64,000 nucleotides of DNA from Polytrichum commune (GCA_950295325.1 OX485807.1:29173666-29237665), one strand, 5' to 3'; shown: positions 34,298 through 45,087, counted from the stretch's first letter. Notes: a model not told the origin generated them from the sequence alone. Numbers and translations: made by a program.

Positions 34298-35875
34298 ATG
34301 GAGGCGCAGCGGAGGATGAAGACAATGCAGCAAAAGTTTCGAATGAAGGGGTTTACGCTAACCCTAGACGCACTGAAAGCAGCAGTGGGGTTTATCAATG
34401 AGTCTTCGTTGTCACCCGCGGATGCCATGGAGGCATTGCTTGCCAGCACTGACTCCCATCACTCGCTGAAAAGCAACATGCTGGACAAGGGCACCATTAT
34501 GGTGATGATCGATGGCCTAAAAGGGCTGGAGGATCCCAAGCTGAGCAAGGCATTGCAAGTGGTGGACGCATTCGAGCTTCCCAAGGTTATATATGATCCA
34601 GTGCGGAAGATTATGTACACGCATGCCGGGAACCTTGAAGTCCATGGGGACGCGAGTGCGAAAGCTTCCTTGTATAGAAACAGGTTCCAGTTGCTTCAGC
34701 AGAGGTTGATGAAGGACAAGCATTTTGTGAAGCCTGCATTTGAGGGCCACCAATCTACTTATGGAAGCTGTGAAATCACGCCGTTGCAGTCTTTGGTTGG
34801 TTCAAGTGGCAGCAAGTGGGTCATGGGGGTGATTTCACAGCTCGAGGATGGGCGATTTCATCTGGAGGATCTCTCGGCTGTGATACCTGTGGACTTCACA
34901 GACGCGAAGATTACAGCAGGATTCTTTACAGAGAATACAATAGTGCTCGCCGAGGGGGAATTGGAGGTGAATGGCACTTTCAAGATTCATACCATGGGGT
35001 TCCCCCCGTTAGAGAGAAGGCAAGCATCCTTGGAAGCTGCGGCAGGGATCAATTTCCTCGGTGGACCACCTCTGAACATCGAGGAAGTTATTCGGCTTGA
35101 AAAGATGGAGAAGCAGGCGGTGAATGATATGTTTGTGGTGTTGTCGGATGTATGGGTGGACAGCGTGGAGGTCATGGCAAAACTGGAACAGGTTCTGGAC
35201 GGATATGAATCTATGGAAGTTGTGCCGTCTGTCTTCATTTTGATGGGAAATTTCACCTCGTATGCTTGCAATTTGGCAGCACCTGACTTCGCTGAACTCC
35301 GGGAGCAATTTGAGAAGCTTGGGGCTCTGATTGCAGAGCATCCCCGGATCAAAGATGGCAGCCAGTTCATACTAGTTCCTGGGCCCGGAGACCCGGGCCC
35401 TTCACGCACCCTGCCGCGACCAGCCCTGCCCAAATACTTCACAAAGGAGATTCTCAAGCATGTGCCCAATGCCATCTGCACCACTAATCCGTGCCGCATC
35501 CGGTTCTATGCACAGGACATTGTGGTGTTCCGTGAGGATATGCAGTACAAAATGCGACGGTCTGTCATCCGCCAGCCCTCCGAGGAGGAAACGTGTGATC
35601 CCTTTGAGCATATGGTTGTAACTATGTTGCATCAGAGTCACTTGTGTCCACTGCCACTGACTATGAAGCCAATTATTTGGAATTTTGATCATGCTCTCAC
35701 ACTGTACCCTACCCCAGACACTATAATTTTGGGAGACATTGCAGCACAGAACGTGAAATCCTATATGGGTGTTACATGCTTCAATCCAGGGTCCTTTGCA
35801 AGTGATGATACTTTCATTGCATACAGACCGGCTACTAGAGAAGTAGAGATGTCAGCTATTGGTTGCGAGGACTGA
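34298..35875 (+). CDS. DPB2: DNA polymerase epsilon subunit 2 (POLE2/DPB2), intronless
   Basis: B subunit of replicative DNA polymerase epsilon; scaffolds the holoenzyme at the leading-strand fork in the nucleus. The 525-residue frame matches the family (about 525). I chose ATG 34298 (context AAGATGG) because the frame upstream starts only with GTG. The N-terminal helical domain has MQQKFRMKGFTLTLDALKAA. Then come YGSCEITPLQSL, an OB-fold-like stretch (residues about 145-260), and the inactive calcineurin-like fold (FVVLSDVWVD, PSVFILMGNFTS, FILVPGPGDPGPS). The diagnostic C-terminal block reads NPCRIRFYAQDIVVFREDM, HLCPLPLTMKPIIW and NPGSF. Phosphoesterase metal residues are not conserved, as expected for B subunits. 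No intron is present, although family genes usually have many. It could be a retained retrocopy or a natural intron-loss locus. Confidence 0.93.
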   Translation: MEAQRRMKTMQQKFRMKGFTLTLDALKAAVGFINESSLSPADAMEALLASTDSHHSLKSNMLDKGTIMVMIDGLKGLEDPKLSKALQVVDAFELPKVIYDPVRKIMYTHAGNLEVHGDASAKASLYRNRFQLLQQRLMKDKHFVKPAFEGHQSTYGSCEITPLQSLVGSSGSKWVMGVISQLEDGRFHLEDLSAVIPVDFTDAKITAGFFTENTIVLAEGELEVNGTFKIHTMGFPPLERRQASLEAAAGINFLGGPPLNIEEVIRLEKMEKQAVNDMFVVLSDVWVDSVEVMAKLEQVLDGYESMEVVPSVFILMGNFTSYACNLAAPDFAELREQFEKLGALIAEHPRIKDGSQFILVPGPGDPGPSRTLPRPALPKYFTKEILKHVPNAICTTNPCRIRFYAQDIVVFREDMQYKMRRSVIRQPSEEETCDPFEHMVVTMLHQSHLCPLPLTMKPIIWNFDHALTLYPTPDTIILGDIAAQNVKSYMGVTCFNPGSFASDDTFIAYRPATREVEMSAIGCED

Positions 35876-37881
35876 GAAACAAACATGCGTGAAGAGATTC
35901 ATGACAGCCTTCTTTTTACGGAAGAATCTGACTGAGTTCTTCCCAAAATCAGTGCGTTCTGTTTCATCAATATTTTTTGCAGCTATGATATGAACAAGGG
36001 GACATCAAACGACTTAAAAAGTGCAAGCGCTGTCTGAAAGAACAGATGAGGAAACCAAGGTACTGTTGTGATGGACATTGCAATTATCTGCTTCACGTCT
36101 ATGTTGCCTGATAACGGTTTCTCCTTGAATCTGATGGTTTTGCAAGCACTTTGTAATGTTTTTGATGTTTTCTGCACTCAGTTGAAAGATGGTAATACAC
36201 CTTAGCTTATGTTGTTCTGAAATGGCTTCCAGGGGCAAACTGCTGTAAGTGCATCATCTGAAAAATGTCTGAAACTGCAAGGTGTTGTGGAAGGACAATC
36301 TGCTGCCAGCTTACCCTTGTTCCTTCCTTTGAGAGTATGCAAAAAGTGTGCCAGAGAAGTTATCGTTTCTTCCAGTAAAACTTTCCCTGTGAATTTGCAA
36401 CCAAAAGTTTGGACTGGACCTGTTCTATTCTGCAGGAAGTAACGATGCTATTCCAACAGCCAAGCTATTAAGATGAGCAGAGCTGCTTTCGCTGTACCGC
36501 AGTGAGTGAGCAAGCAAGGCATTAAAGGGTAAGTATGAAGCCAGTAACTCATTCTGAACTTTAGATACTGATAGAGGTTTTGGGCAATGATATCCCAGTG
36601 TGAATGAGATTGAATCCTCAGACCAAGAAGTGAGCTCACCCCCAGTGGGCTTCTACAAGGCTTGATTACCATTAGCCTGGATTAGTAATTTGTGTTCACT
36701 GCTTGGACACTGGAAAGAGCCATGCAGATTACTGTGGCTGAATTGTTTAGGTTCATTGTGCAGTGCCCTACTTTTAGGTTAAACATTCAACATTCCCCTG
36801 TCTAGGAGCTCAAGGGGCATATGGTTACTTCATGGATGTAGTCCGCACAATTGCGACCAATATCAATGCTATGCACATTGCTATCTTGTTTCAACCATAT
36901 TATTGTGAGCATTTGTGATTGTCAGGGCATCCAAGTTTCATGTCCATATGAGGCACATGATCTGAGTTCCTTTAGCCTCAGATCATATTTTATCAGTCTG
37001 CCTTCAACAGAAGGACTCAAGTATGCAATTGAGGTTTTCGTGTAGAGGTCAGAACCTTTTTTAAACAACCAGGGCTGTATTTCATTCAAGTTCTCTAATT
37101 TGGTGTGCCCATGGAGATCGAGGAATTGAGAATGTGTACCACATACATCCCACCAACCTCAAGCACTTAGATTGAGCTAGAAATCTCTCAAAGGTCACTC
37201 TTCCTTGATAAGGAATCATAGGTCATCTCAATTTCTGGCTCATTTTTGCCTTTGACCCATGCCTCAATCTGTGCTATTTTTAGACAGTTAGAGAACAATA
37301 TACACAGATAGTAACTGAGAAGATATAATATCCCACTAACCTCTTTTAGAAGCCAGACAATTGGCACTCCTTCAGCTGGAATGATTCTACATTTACTACA
37401 CCGGTTGCTTCTTCAGTGTAATCATGTGCTATCACCGCAAAATATTCACATGCACAGGAAAATAGACAGGACAGAAACCTTGAAAACACTTGGAAAATTC
37501 TAATCCAGATCTCAGCAGCAGCTCTGTTTTGCCATCTTCACACATTTGCAATACCCTATGACCTACAAAAGGGCAATGCCATTCCACATTCTCAAGTGGA
37601 TACAACAAGTTCTTTCATTGACACAGTGCAGTATTGCATTCCAAGTGGGTGTCGAGCTATTGCATAAATGTAATATACGTCCAAATATATTTAATGCACA
37701 AGGCCTGCTTGCTACACCCCAAAAAACGGTGAATGCAAAACAAAACTTTCGAATTGGTGGTTTTCACCCGTATCTTAAATGGCACAAAGTGAGATAAACC
37801 TGAGTTTCATCACTTGAGTGAAAAATGGTACTTGGGGCCCCAGTCTTCAAATTCGGAGACAAGAGCAATGTACATGCACCG
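35876..37881. other. Convergent spacer downstream of POLE2
   Basis: POLE2 3' UTR is expected at the left end. Otherwise I see no gene, poly(A) tail trace, or repeat unit. Confidence 0.5.
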
Positions 37882-38494
37882 TTGGCTGTCCTTCCCTGCC
37901 TATCATCTTCTAAATTTCTTGCTCATATAAGAATCACTGCTGCTACTGTGGTCCTCATCCATAACATTCTTAACTAGCCTATTTAGGGTTCAAAACAAAT
38001 GGAATAGATCTTAGGTAATCCAGACAACCTAAGAATGATTGCATTGGGGACACACCTCTTCAATTAAATCTTGGTAGATGGAAGACAGCTTTGTGACTGA
38101 AGATAGGCAACAATGAGGTCATCTCAACTAAGTAAGCTATGCTTGGCATTCATGCGTGTTTTCAAGGACCTTGATTCTTAAGGACATATTCTTGAAGCTA
38201 GATTAGAAAGAAAGCATCCTTACACATGGTTTAGAATGCTATGTCAACTTGGTGTGTCCTGCACCGCGTCCAAGAATCTCCGTGGGTAACGGCGATCACT
38301 GAAAAGCACATTCTCTCGCTCATGGTAGTAATCGAACACCTTGAAATCATTGTAGAGCAGAGCGACCAGAGTTATCGTAATGCAGCAAGTAGTAGCACTG
38401 CTCACAGAAAAATGTGGGACAGGCAGGAGCAAGCTTGTCCTCAAACATCAGCTTGCGAGCTTGGTAAATGTTGCAGATGGTGCACTTGCAATGA
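37882..38494 (-). pseudogene. Broken duplicate of the SNAPC3 3' end
   Basis: 38250-38494 repeats the last ~180 coding bases and the proximal 3' flank of the SNAPC3 gene (38625-38868), offset 376 bp. 37882-37960 repeats its more distal 3' flank (38547-38624), separated by a ~290-bp insertion. The copied coding part covers the FCEQC/LHYD zinc-finger end but has a one-base insertion near 38365 that shifts the frame and introduces an early stop. Everything upstream of the zinc finger is missing. It is in the same orientation as the parent, so it arose by local tandem duplication. Transcription through it as an alternative 3' end is possible but unshown. Confidence 0.8.
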
Positions 38495-38689
38495 CAACAT
38501 ATGCAGTCTTACTGTGGTCGCAGCACAAACTTATGGGTATCAAGAGTCTGCCCTTCCCTGTCTATTGCATTCTAAATCTCTTGCTCAGATCAAAATCACT
38601 GCTGCTAATGTGGTCCTCGTCAGTTCAATATGTCATACACAGGGTCCAAGAATCTCCATAGGTAATGGCAGCCACTGAAAGGTGCATTC

Positions 38690-40252
38690 TCACTCATGGT
38701 AGTAGTCAAACACCTTGAAATCATTGTAGAGGAGGCAGCCAGACTTGTCATAATGGAGCAAGTAGTAGCACTGCTCACAGAAGAATGTGGGACAGGCAGG
38801 AGCAAGCTTGTCCTCGTACGTCACCTTGCGAGCTTGGTAAATGTTGCAGATGGTGCACTTGCGGTGACGCACGCGTGCATGCCACTTTAGCACAGGATAT
38901 GCAGCCATGTCTTGCACATCCTTCGAATGCGCCAATCTAATATCACGAATAACAATTATGTGCTTGCAATCCCCTTGATGGCAGTACAGGTACTGGGCTC
39001 CAATTCGCAGCTGGAAATCAGAGAAACGGGTGTCTTCCATGCATTTGGCCGTGAAATTAGGCAGGTTTTCAGTCTCGGAGTGGATCGCAGGTATGACTGC
39101 ACGCGGATTGTTCCCCAAATCTCTGTTCCAACGTTCTGTCGTTTCCCTCGACTCTTGCGCCCACTGAAGGATAGGCTGGCTGTAGTCCTTGGCATTTGGA
39201 TCCCGCATATCGTTATAAAAAACATCCTCAATCAGAAAATAGCTCGACTTGGTGTCTAAATCGCTCTTCTTTGCGATTTCATCTGTGAGGCAATACAGTC
39301 GGTCGCGCAGCGCGGTGAGAGGTTGACTGCCCAGGACTAGAAACTCCTGCATTTTGTCGTGCTTCCGCTGGTTGTGATAAAACTCGACTGCCAACACGAT
39401 TTCGTCGCGCCTCAGCGTCTCCATCTGACTTGAATCCGAGGACGCTTTCGTCGGGAAATGCAGCGTGGACGTGAAGAACTTCCATCTTCGCAAAGGCGTC
39501 TTACTGTCCTCGTCGACCGCCTCCCGCTCCTGCTTAAATCGCAGTGCGTGAAGGTTCGCCTTCCCTCTTTCGGACTCTCTCCATTGTTGCATCCTTATCA
39601 GGGCCTCTTCTCGTCGCACGGCTTCGAGGTCGACTGTTGATGACAATCCTGTTCCTCGCGAGCGGTCGTACGGCCTTCCTTTCTTCCGTTCAGAGGTCTC
39701 ACCACCTTTTTTCTTCCGTCTCCTCAGATTCGTCTTCTCTACTAGAGCGCCCTCAGGTTCCTCCGCAACCACACTCAATGCAAGTAGCGTCTCTGCTTCA
39801 TCCCTGTCCTCTTGTTGATGAGCACTGGGTGGATTGAATACAACCATTGCCAACTCATCCTCTGGAGCCGTGGTTGGATTATCTTCTAAAAGCATGGCGG
39901 TGAAACTCTCGGCCACGCCATCTCCATTTTCCAAAGACAGTCCTGAAGAATTTGGTGGTGGTGGCAGAGGAGGCGGGGGTGTTGGCACGGTGTTGGTGGC
40001 ACCCCTGAGCACCTCCGCTAACGCCTTGTTCACGAGCTCTGCATCTGTGACAACCTTCAACTCCTCCACTGAGACATCAAAGTCGGCATCATCCCCAGCT
40101 GCACCGCACTGCGTCTCCACGTCCAGCGCAGCAAGAAGAGTGTGCCAGGAGTGTTGAAGCTCCTCCACATTCAAGCAGCCGGAGACGAAACCTGGAACAA
40201 ACAGTGGGCCGCCGGGTGCTCCCAAAGCTCCCACTGCTGTTGGAGCTCCCAT
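38690..40252 (-). CDS. SRD2: snRNA-activating protein complex subunit 3 (SNAPC3/SRD2-like), intronless
   Basis: Subunit of SNAPc, which binds the upstream element of snRNA promoters and supports Pol II/III snRNA transcription in the nucleus. The 520-residue frame begins at ATG 40252-40250 (MGAPTAVGALGAPGG). The N-terminal half is acidic and low-complexity, with a proline run at about 90-102 and a basic patch (NLRRRKKKGGETSERKKGR) near 185. The conserved domain starts near 270 (LRRDEIVLAVEFYH; RDRLYCLTDEI; SYFLIEDVFYNDMRDP). It ends with the family zinc-finger region: CHQGDCKH at about 424-431, CTIC at about 466-469, FFCEQCYYLLHYD at about 491-503. Animal SNAPC3 is about 410 residues, so the N-terminus is extended. 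No intron interrupts it. It is divergent from the CGR1-like gene. Its 3' end is duplicated downstream. Confidence 0.92.
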   Translation of the reverse strand: MGAPTAVGALGAPGGPLFVPGFVSGCLNVEELQHSWHTLLAALDVETQCGAAGDDADFDVSVEELKVVTDAELVNKALAEVLRGATNTVPTPPPPLPPPPNSSGLSLENGDGVAESFTAMLLEDNPTTAPEDELAMVVFNPPSAHQQEDRDEAETLLALSVVAEEPEGALVEKTNLRRRKKKGGETSERKKGRPYDRSRGTGLSSTVDLEAVRREEALIRMQQWRESERGKANLHALRFKQEREAVDEDSKTPLRRWKFFTSTLHFPTKASSDSSQMETLRRDEIVLAVEFYHNQRKHDKMQEFLVLGSQPLTALRDRLYCLTDEIAKKSDLDTKSSYFLIEDVFYNDMRDPNAKDYSQPILQWAQESRETTERWNRDLGNNPRAVIPAIHSETENLPNFTAKCMEDTRFSDFQLRIGAQYLYCHQGDCKHIIVIRDIRLAHSKDVQDMAAYPVLKWHARVRHRKCTICNIYQARKVTYEDKLAPACPTFFCEQCYYLLHYDKSGCLLYNDFKVFDYYHE

Positions 40253-40387
40253 GACTTTTTAGGAGAACACATACGACCCCTCCTGTTGTGGCACTCAGAA
40301 TTCCATCGCGAAAACGACAAAAGTGATGGAGTTGTTTATCTCCTCACCAGTTCGCTTCACGTGTGCGTAAAATGAACCTGTTCAAAA

Positions 40388-41125
40388 GACAGAGCAAGTC
40401 AGCACTAATGCACCACAATAAACCCCGCAAGAGCCCACGTTTGGGTAGAGTTTAGGGTTTAGGGGTTTTGGTCACGAGGTTTGCTACGCGTGTAACTGTA
40501 AGTTGTAATTGAGAACACAAACTATCAAGCTTTTGAAGGAGATTTGCCTAACTTGAACTGCTGGAAACAGGAAAGATTCTCTCTAATATTTGCAACATCT
40601 ACTTCTAAAGACCGAGATCTGGGGTATGATTACAAAGAAAGCTAGAGTGAGTCAGAACTAATACACCTTAATAAACACTGCAAAAGCTCACGTTCGGTAG
40701 GGTTTAAAGTTTTGGTCATGAGGTTTGCTAAGTGTTATTGTAAGTTGCACTTGGGAATGCAAACGATCATGCTTTTAAAGGAGAATTGCCTAACTTGAAC
40801 TGCTGGAAATAAAATAAAAAATCTCTAATGTTTGCAACACCCTACTTTTGAAAACCGAAATCTGGGGTATGATCACAAAGAAAGATAGAGCGAGTCAGAA
40901 CTAATACGCCACCATAAACCCTGCAAAAGCTCACGTTGGGTAGGGTTTGGGGTTTAAGAAATTTGCCATGAGGGTTGCTGTGTGAAATTGTAAGTTGCAA
41001 ATGCGTATGCTAACGATCAAGCTTTTAGCCGAAATTGCATAACTTGAACTGCTGGGAGCAGAAAAAAGGATTTTCGAATATTTGCAACATCCCACTTCGG
41101 AAGACCGAGCTCTGGCGTGTGAACA
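40388..41125. repeat. Three tandem ~250-bp units in the divergent promoter
   Basis: Units start at about 40388, 40645 and 40890 with GAGYRAGTCAGMACTAATRC. Shared blocks follow: CCNTAATAAAC or its variants; GCAAAAGCTCACGTT; GGTAGGGTTT; GAGGTTTGCT; TGTAAGTTGC; CTAACTTGAACTGCTGGAA; TTTGCAACA; and GACCGAGATCTGGGGTATGA or its variants. They fill nearly half of the spacer between SNAPC3 (-) and the CGR1-like gene (+). Each unit holds one or more TAGGGTTT words. Confidence 0.8.
40452..40460 (-). promoter_or_regulatory. Telo-box, SNAPC3 side of divergent promoter
   Basis: TTAGGGTTT, an exact reverse-strand telo-box 200 bp upstream of the SNAPC3 ATG, followed by a second TTAGGGGTTTT-like word. In plants this motif marks promoters of replication, translation and RNA-machinery genes. 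Function here is inferred. Confidence 0.5.
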
Positions 41126-41598
41126 ACAATAGAAAATAAAGCAAAACACATTTCGTAATCATCGAATCCTTCCGATACTTTACAACTAGAGGTAGTCATG
41201 TGATTTCAATTAGGAACATCACTATTCCAAGAAGCCAATTCTAAACCCCTGAGGAAGACGAACTGGAGGAATCAAAGGCGGAGTTGACCTGATGCGATGT
41301 TTAAGAAGTTCGCGAACTATCGTTGCTTGCAATTGTTACATCTCGAGATGTAGTGTTTCTATTTTCTGTACGATCTCTTAACTATTAGCTGGAATTACAA
41401 TAGTATGACTTGAAGCCACAGCATGCAAGGACTTGATTCGTGTTGGATCCACAAGATTGAAACCCAAGCACAAGTGACAAGAGGCTGTGTAGTTTGAGGG
41501 TGTCCCTCTTGCAGCCTAGCGACCACGTGGAGTAAAAAGTGGCATAGCATATATCCCGGCAAATATCCTGATAATCAACCTAATTTGGACTTTTAGGG

Positions 41599-41607
41599 TT
41601 AGGGTTT
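41599..41607 (-). promoter_or_regulatory. Telo-box, CGR1 side of divergent promoter
   Basis: TTAGGGTTT preceded directly by another TTAGGG (41593-41607), about 270 bp upstream of the CGR1-like ATG. Paired telomere-like words near the start of ribosome-biogenesis genes are a known plant arrangement. Confidence 0.55.
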
Positions 41608-41872
41608 CAAGCCTCCTTTACTGGTGGCGAAAACGAAGACTCTCTTTTTCTCCACTAACCCAGTGGAGAGTGTCTCCGTCTCTTTGAGGTCGGAGCTGAT
41701 CCTCGTTTGGATTGCATCTGTTGTGAAGCAATTCCTTGTCTCTTTTGTTAAGAGATCGCATTGCCTCATCCTGCACACTACACTGACATCATTGACACAG
41801 TGCTCGAAATAGCCGTTGTTACATTCTTTGTAGAGAGGTTAGGTGAGGGATTTGTTTCCTTGAATTGTTGAG

Positions 41873-42406
41873 ATGGCTTGTACCATCGACTTCCGGAACC
41901 TGGACGAAGGGTTAGGCGGAGCAAAAAGGAAGCGCAAGAGAGAGGCGGAGGAGGAAGCAGCAGCTCAAGATGCCGAAGCCATGGATGTTAACATGGAGAC
42001 ACGTCAAGCAAGCAAGAGAGCTGCCATAGCGAAGGAAGGGGAGGAGAAGCCTGTCTATGGTCGGCCTACCTATGATGGTGTGTTGGCTGGAAAAGTGTCA
42101 GGTAGGAAGTGGAAGGTGAACAAATCGACTCGAGCCTCAGCCCTCAAGGTTGTTGGAAGGAAGTCAACTTTGGAAGAGAAGAATCGTGAAAAGGAAGTGA
42201 AGAAAGCGTATAAGGACAGGATGACAGAGTTGAAAGAACAAATTAGGTCACACAAGCAGGAGAAGAGGAAGAAAGCGGAGGACAGGCAACGGATCAAGAA
42301 GGAGAACGAAATCAGAGGGCAGTCTGTCCAAAAGGTCACGAATCCAAAGACCATCAAGAAGATGTCGAAGAAGCAAAGAAAATTGCTTAGGCCTGCTCGT
42401 AAATAG
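41873..42406 (+). CDS. CGR1: rRNA-processing protein, CGR1/CCDC86-like
   Basis: Cgr1 proteins act in the nucleolus in 60S ribosome assembly and pre-rRNA processing. The 177-residue single-exon frame starts ATG 41873. It contains a basic nuclear/nucleolar signal (KRKRKREAEEEAAAQ), then the family core: GRKWK, LEEKNREKEVKKAYKDRMTE, a long charged coiled coil (residues about 100-150), VTNPKTIKKMSKKQRKLL and the basic end RPARK. Yeast Cgr1 is about 120 residues and is almost all core; this protein has an added acidic N-terminus as in CCDC86. Divergent neighbour of SNAPC3, with telo-boxes in between. A 131-codon antisense frame is a composition shadow. Confidence 0.9.
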   Translation: MACTIDFRNLDEGLGGAKRKRKREAEEEAAAQDAEAMDVNMETRQASKRAAIAKEGEEKPVYGRPTYDGVLAGKVSGRKWKVNKSTRASALKVVGRKSTLEEKNREKEVKKAYKDRMTELKEQIRSHKQEKRKKAEDRQRIKKENEIRGQSVQKVTNPKTIKKMSKKQRKLLRPARK

Positions 42407-43221
42407 GTGTGATGATGCTTACACCTATATTTTGATTTGGCAATGTACATTGTCCTTATACACATGGCAAAAGTCGATTATTCCTCGACCTTGACCCTCA
42501 AGGCGAAAGAAATTGCGTGTTTTTTGTGTGCTCTTCCCTTCACTCTTTCTCTTGCTCTGTTTGCACCGACGATAACATGAGGGGCAAGAGAGGTTGGCAC
42601 TTGAGAGTATCAAGAGCCCAGGGGTTTCTCAGCAAAATCTTTCTGCGAAAAGGATTCATGCGTTCAGATTTATTATGCCAATAATTGGTCCTAAGGCCGT
42701 AGTTGTGATGATACACTGGAACAGAGATCTGGTGTGATGTTTGTAACGTTCTGGCTATTACAGACTGTTGACTTGCCACATTATTCTTTAATTTCTCCAC
42801 ATGCTGGCCATTACAATGCAAGATTTTCTTCATGAACTCAAAAGTATCTATGATGCATTGATGGATGTCTGAGTTCAGGCCTTGGCACCTTGTTGGGGTT
42901 TTTATAGAAACAGGCGGCCTTCACTAATCTTGCAGGCCATCCATTTCAAGTTGAGTCCTCCATTAGTTATTTTTGAAAGCAGGACAATCGGATGCAGATA
43001 CTAGTCATTGTTGTCAGGGTTTTAGAAAAGGAAAATCTGGTGCGGGGGTTTAGGTTAAGGACGATTGAAAGTTTGTCGCTTGAATGTCGAAAGTCGATCA
43101 CACAGTTGTTGCCAATCCTTGGAGGAATCACTGGGCATTATGAGAGATTACATTGTTGAGGATACAGAGGTGCTTTTGAATGATTTCTTCTCTACTAAGT
43201 TATAGGTACCTTATTCCAACA
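42407..43221. other. 3' flank of the CGR1-like gene
   Basis: 3' UTR is expected in the first few hundred bases. No other gene or element seen. Confidence 0.5.
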
Positions 43222-44085
43222 TAACAAGAATATGGAGACCTATATTTGAGTGCTATCTGGTTCGGATCTAAGAATGGACACCAAAAAGACGTGTGTTTAT
43301 AGAGATTTGACAACATGCTCAAATTATGCAAACATGTTTTAGGTGCAACAGTCAACATGATTGGGGGGATCTATGTGACCACTTAATGAACTCAAGAATC
43401 TGAACTTTGATGATGAATAAGATATTCGAATGAGCTCCGAAAATCATGAGGGAAATGGCTACTGGCACAATTGGGGTTTGCAAGTTATGCCGCACTAATT
43501 GTGTGTTTCGTATCCTACAAGAAGTGGGTGTGGAGAGAAAAGTATCTGAATAACACATGTTTCTACCTTCATTTGTAGACAGTGGTCATGGATGCATAGA
43601 CTTGTTATTTAGCTCATTCAATTGTCTGGTTGATCAGAAGTTGCAGGTGAACTCGTATGTATGACAATGGCAGTGTCCTCTTTGTTGAATTGCATGGACA
43701 GGTGTCTGTATATCATAAGGTTGTCGTGCTTAATTCAGCTACTTATCTATTCAGACACCTATATTTGAGTGATATGTGGTTAGATGTGGCTTCCAAAACA
43801 GATGCCCAAAAGACATGTGTTGAAAAGAGATTGAATTTTGTGCCCAAAATATGTTAACCATTCCAGGCTCAATCGACTGCATAATTGGAGGGACCTATAT
43901 GACCATTTATTGAGCACAAGAGTCTTCACTATGATGATGAGTAAGATATTCATATTAGCTCTGAAAATCAAGAGGAAAGTGGTGGCAGCCTTGATTTGAA
44001 TTTGCTAACCATCTCAAACTAATCACGTGTTTTCATATGCTAGGAGAAGAGGGTGTAGAGAGGATGAAGTATATGTTTAAGACCT
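43222..44085 (+). repeat. Dispersed repeat family E, two tandem full-length copies
   Basis: Copies at 43222-43555 and 43752-44085 are spaced about 530 bp. Shared blocks are: ACCTATATTTGAGTG; AAAGACRTGTGT; GGGACCTATATGACCA or its variants; TGATGATGARTAAGATATTC; GAGCTCCGAAAATCA or its variants; CTAATCACGTGTTT or its variants; and GAGAAG with GGGTGTAGAGAG. A third full-length copy lies at 54598-54960, and half copies at 18383, 45153 and 49510. No coding capacity or clear terminal repeats. Confidence 0.7.
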
Positions 44086-44198
44086 GCTTACCTTACGAGA
44101 TAATCATAGCAAGAGCTAGGGATGAAGAGTACCTTGACAAAGGAACCAAAAATTTGTGAACCAACAGCAAATGTAACTCACTGTAGACAAGAGAGAGA

Positions 44199-44382
44199 GA
44201 GAGAGGGAATCATTGCATATGAGCGTACCTCTCATTTGGACTCGACTGAATTGGGGTCTTTGAAGCTAATTCGGGTGTCAGATCAACTTAATGTATTAAC
44301 CTCCATGTTGCATATTGATTCAAGGCATTTACATGAGATGAATGAGAGATACGCTTGTATAAGAGATAACTCATTCTCTCCA
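44199..44382. mobile_element. MITE, family G, copy 2 (184 bp)
   Basis: The left end GAGAGGGAATCATTGCATAT then GAGCGTACCTCTCAT; the right end inverts to GGAGAGAATGAGTTATCTCT then TATACAAGCGTATCTCTCAT. A GA run precedes the left end. Related to 30146, 48250 and the single end at 58298. Confidence 0.65.
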
Positions 44383-44711
44383 GAGATGCAGCAAATACAC
44401 AAAGACAATGAAAATAAGCATAAATGTTCCACTTTGACAGTCGCCTCCTTTGAAATCCCAAGGCTTTCAAGTGCTCAAAGTGTCCATTATAGGCGCTTCT
44501 ACCTTAGGCGGGCGTGAGCTAAGATGTTGACAAAGCCACCGCAAAGTAATCCACGAATCTGCCAATTTTTGTTAGGAACAAAAAGAACAAACCCCAAGGC
44601 ATCATAATAATTGTGCATGACAAACTTTTAACACTGCAAGTGCAACAAGAGCATGGAAAATAGCACCAACCTAGCAATAGGAAAGCATAGTAGGCCTGTA
44701 TTCACGAAACT

Positions 44712-45087
44712 ACGCAAAATATTGTCTTTGGTGTCATGTGGTAGTTTATGTCATTGCGGTCATGTTTCTAATGACACCTCTTATGAATAAGCTTACAAGT
44801 ACTGCCATTCCAACTTACTTTTATCGAAACAAAGTTTGGCATATTTTGCATCCTGATAGTTATGTAGTAAAGCATCGTCATGAATGATTCAATGAAACTT
44901 GAATGAAAGATCACTTAGTAAGTGACAATAATTGCAGCATTGTGAATCTACAATGCCCAAATTTTTGTACAAGAAATGGCAAATAATGTTAGATTTACAT
45001 TTAGTGCGGGTGACACTACATGGGTGGTTTACAATTAGTGTTGAGCAAGACAAGTAGCTTTGGTGACACTAAATACAATGGAACATG
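44712..45087 (+). repeat. Dispersed repeat family D, copy 2
   Basis: Same orientation and block order as 7265-7672 (TTATGAATA; AAACAAAGTTTGG; CACTTAGTAAGTGACAAT; GTGACACTACATGGGTGG; TTTACAATTAGTGTTGAGCA; GACACTAAATACAA). Noncoding. Confidence 0.6.

Noticed and set aside
34987-35499. 170-codon minus-strand open frame opposite POLE2
   Set aside because: Lies wholly antisense to a conserved coding region and has no family motif; typical shadow frame.
42070-42465. 131-codon minus-strand frame rich in Phe/Ser/Leu
   Set aside because: Exact antisense of the Lys/Glu-rich CGR1 core, which automatically gives Phe/Ser/Leu.
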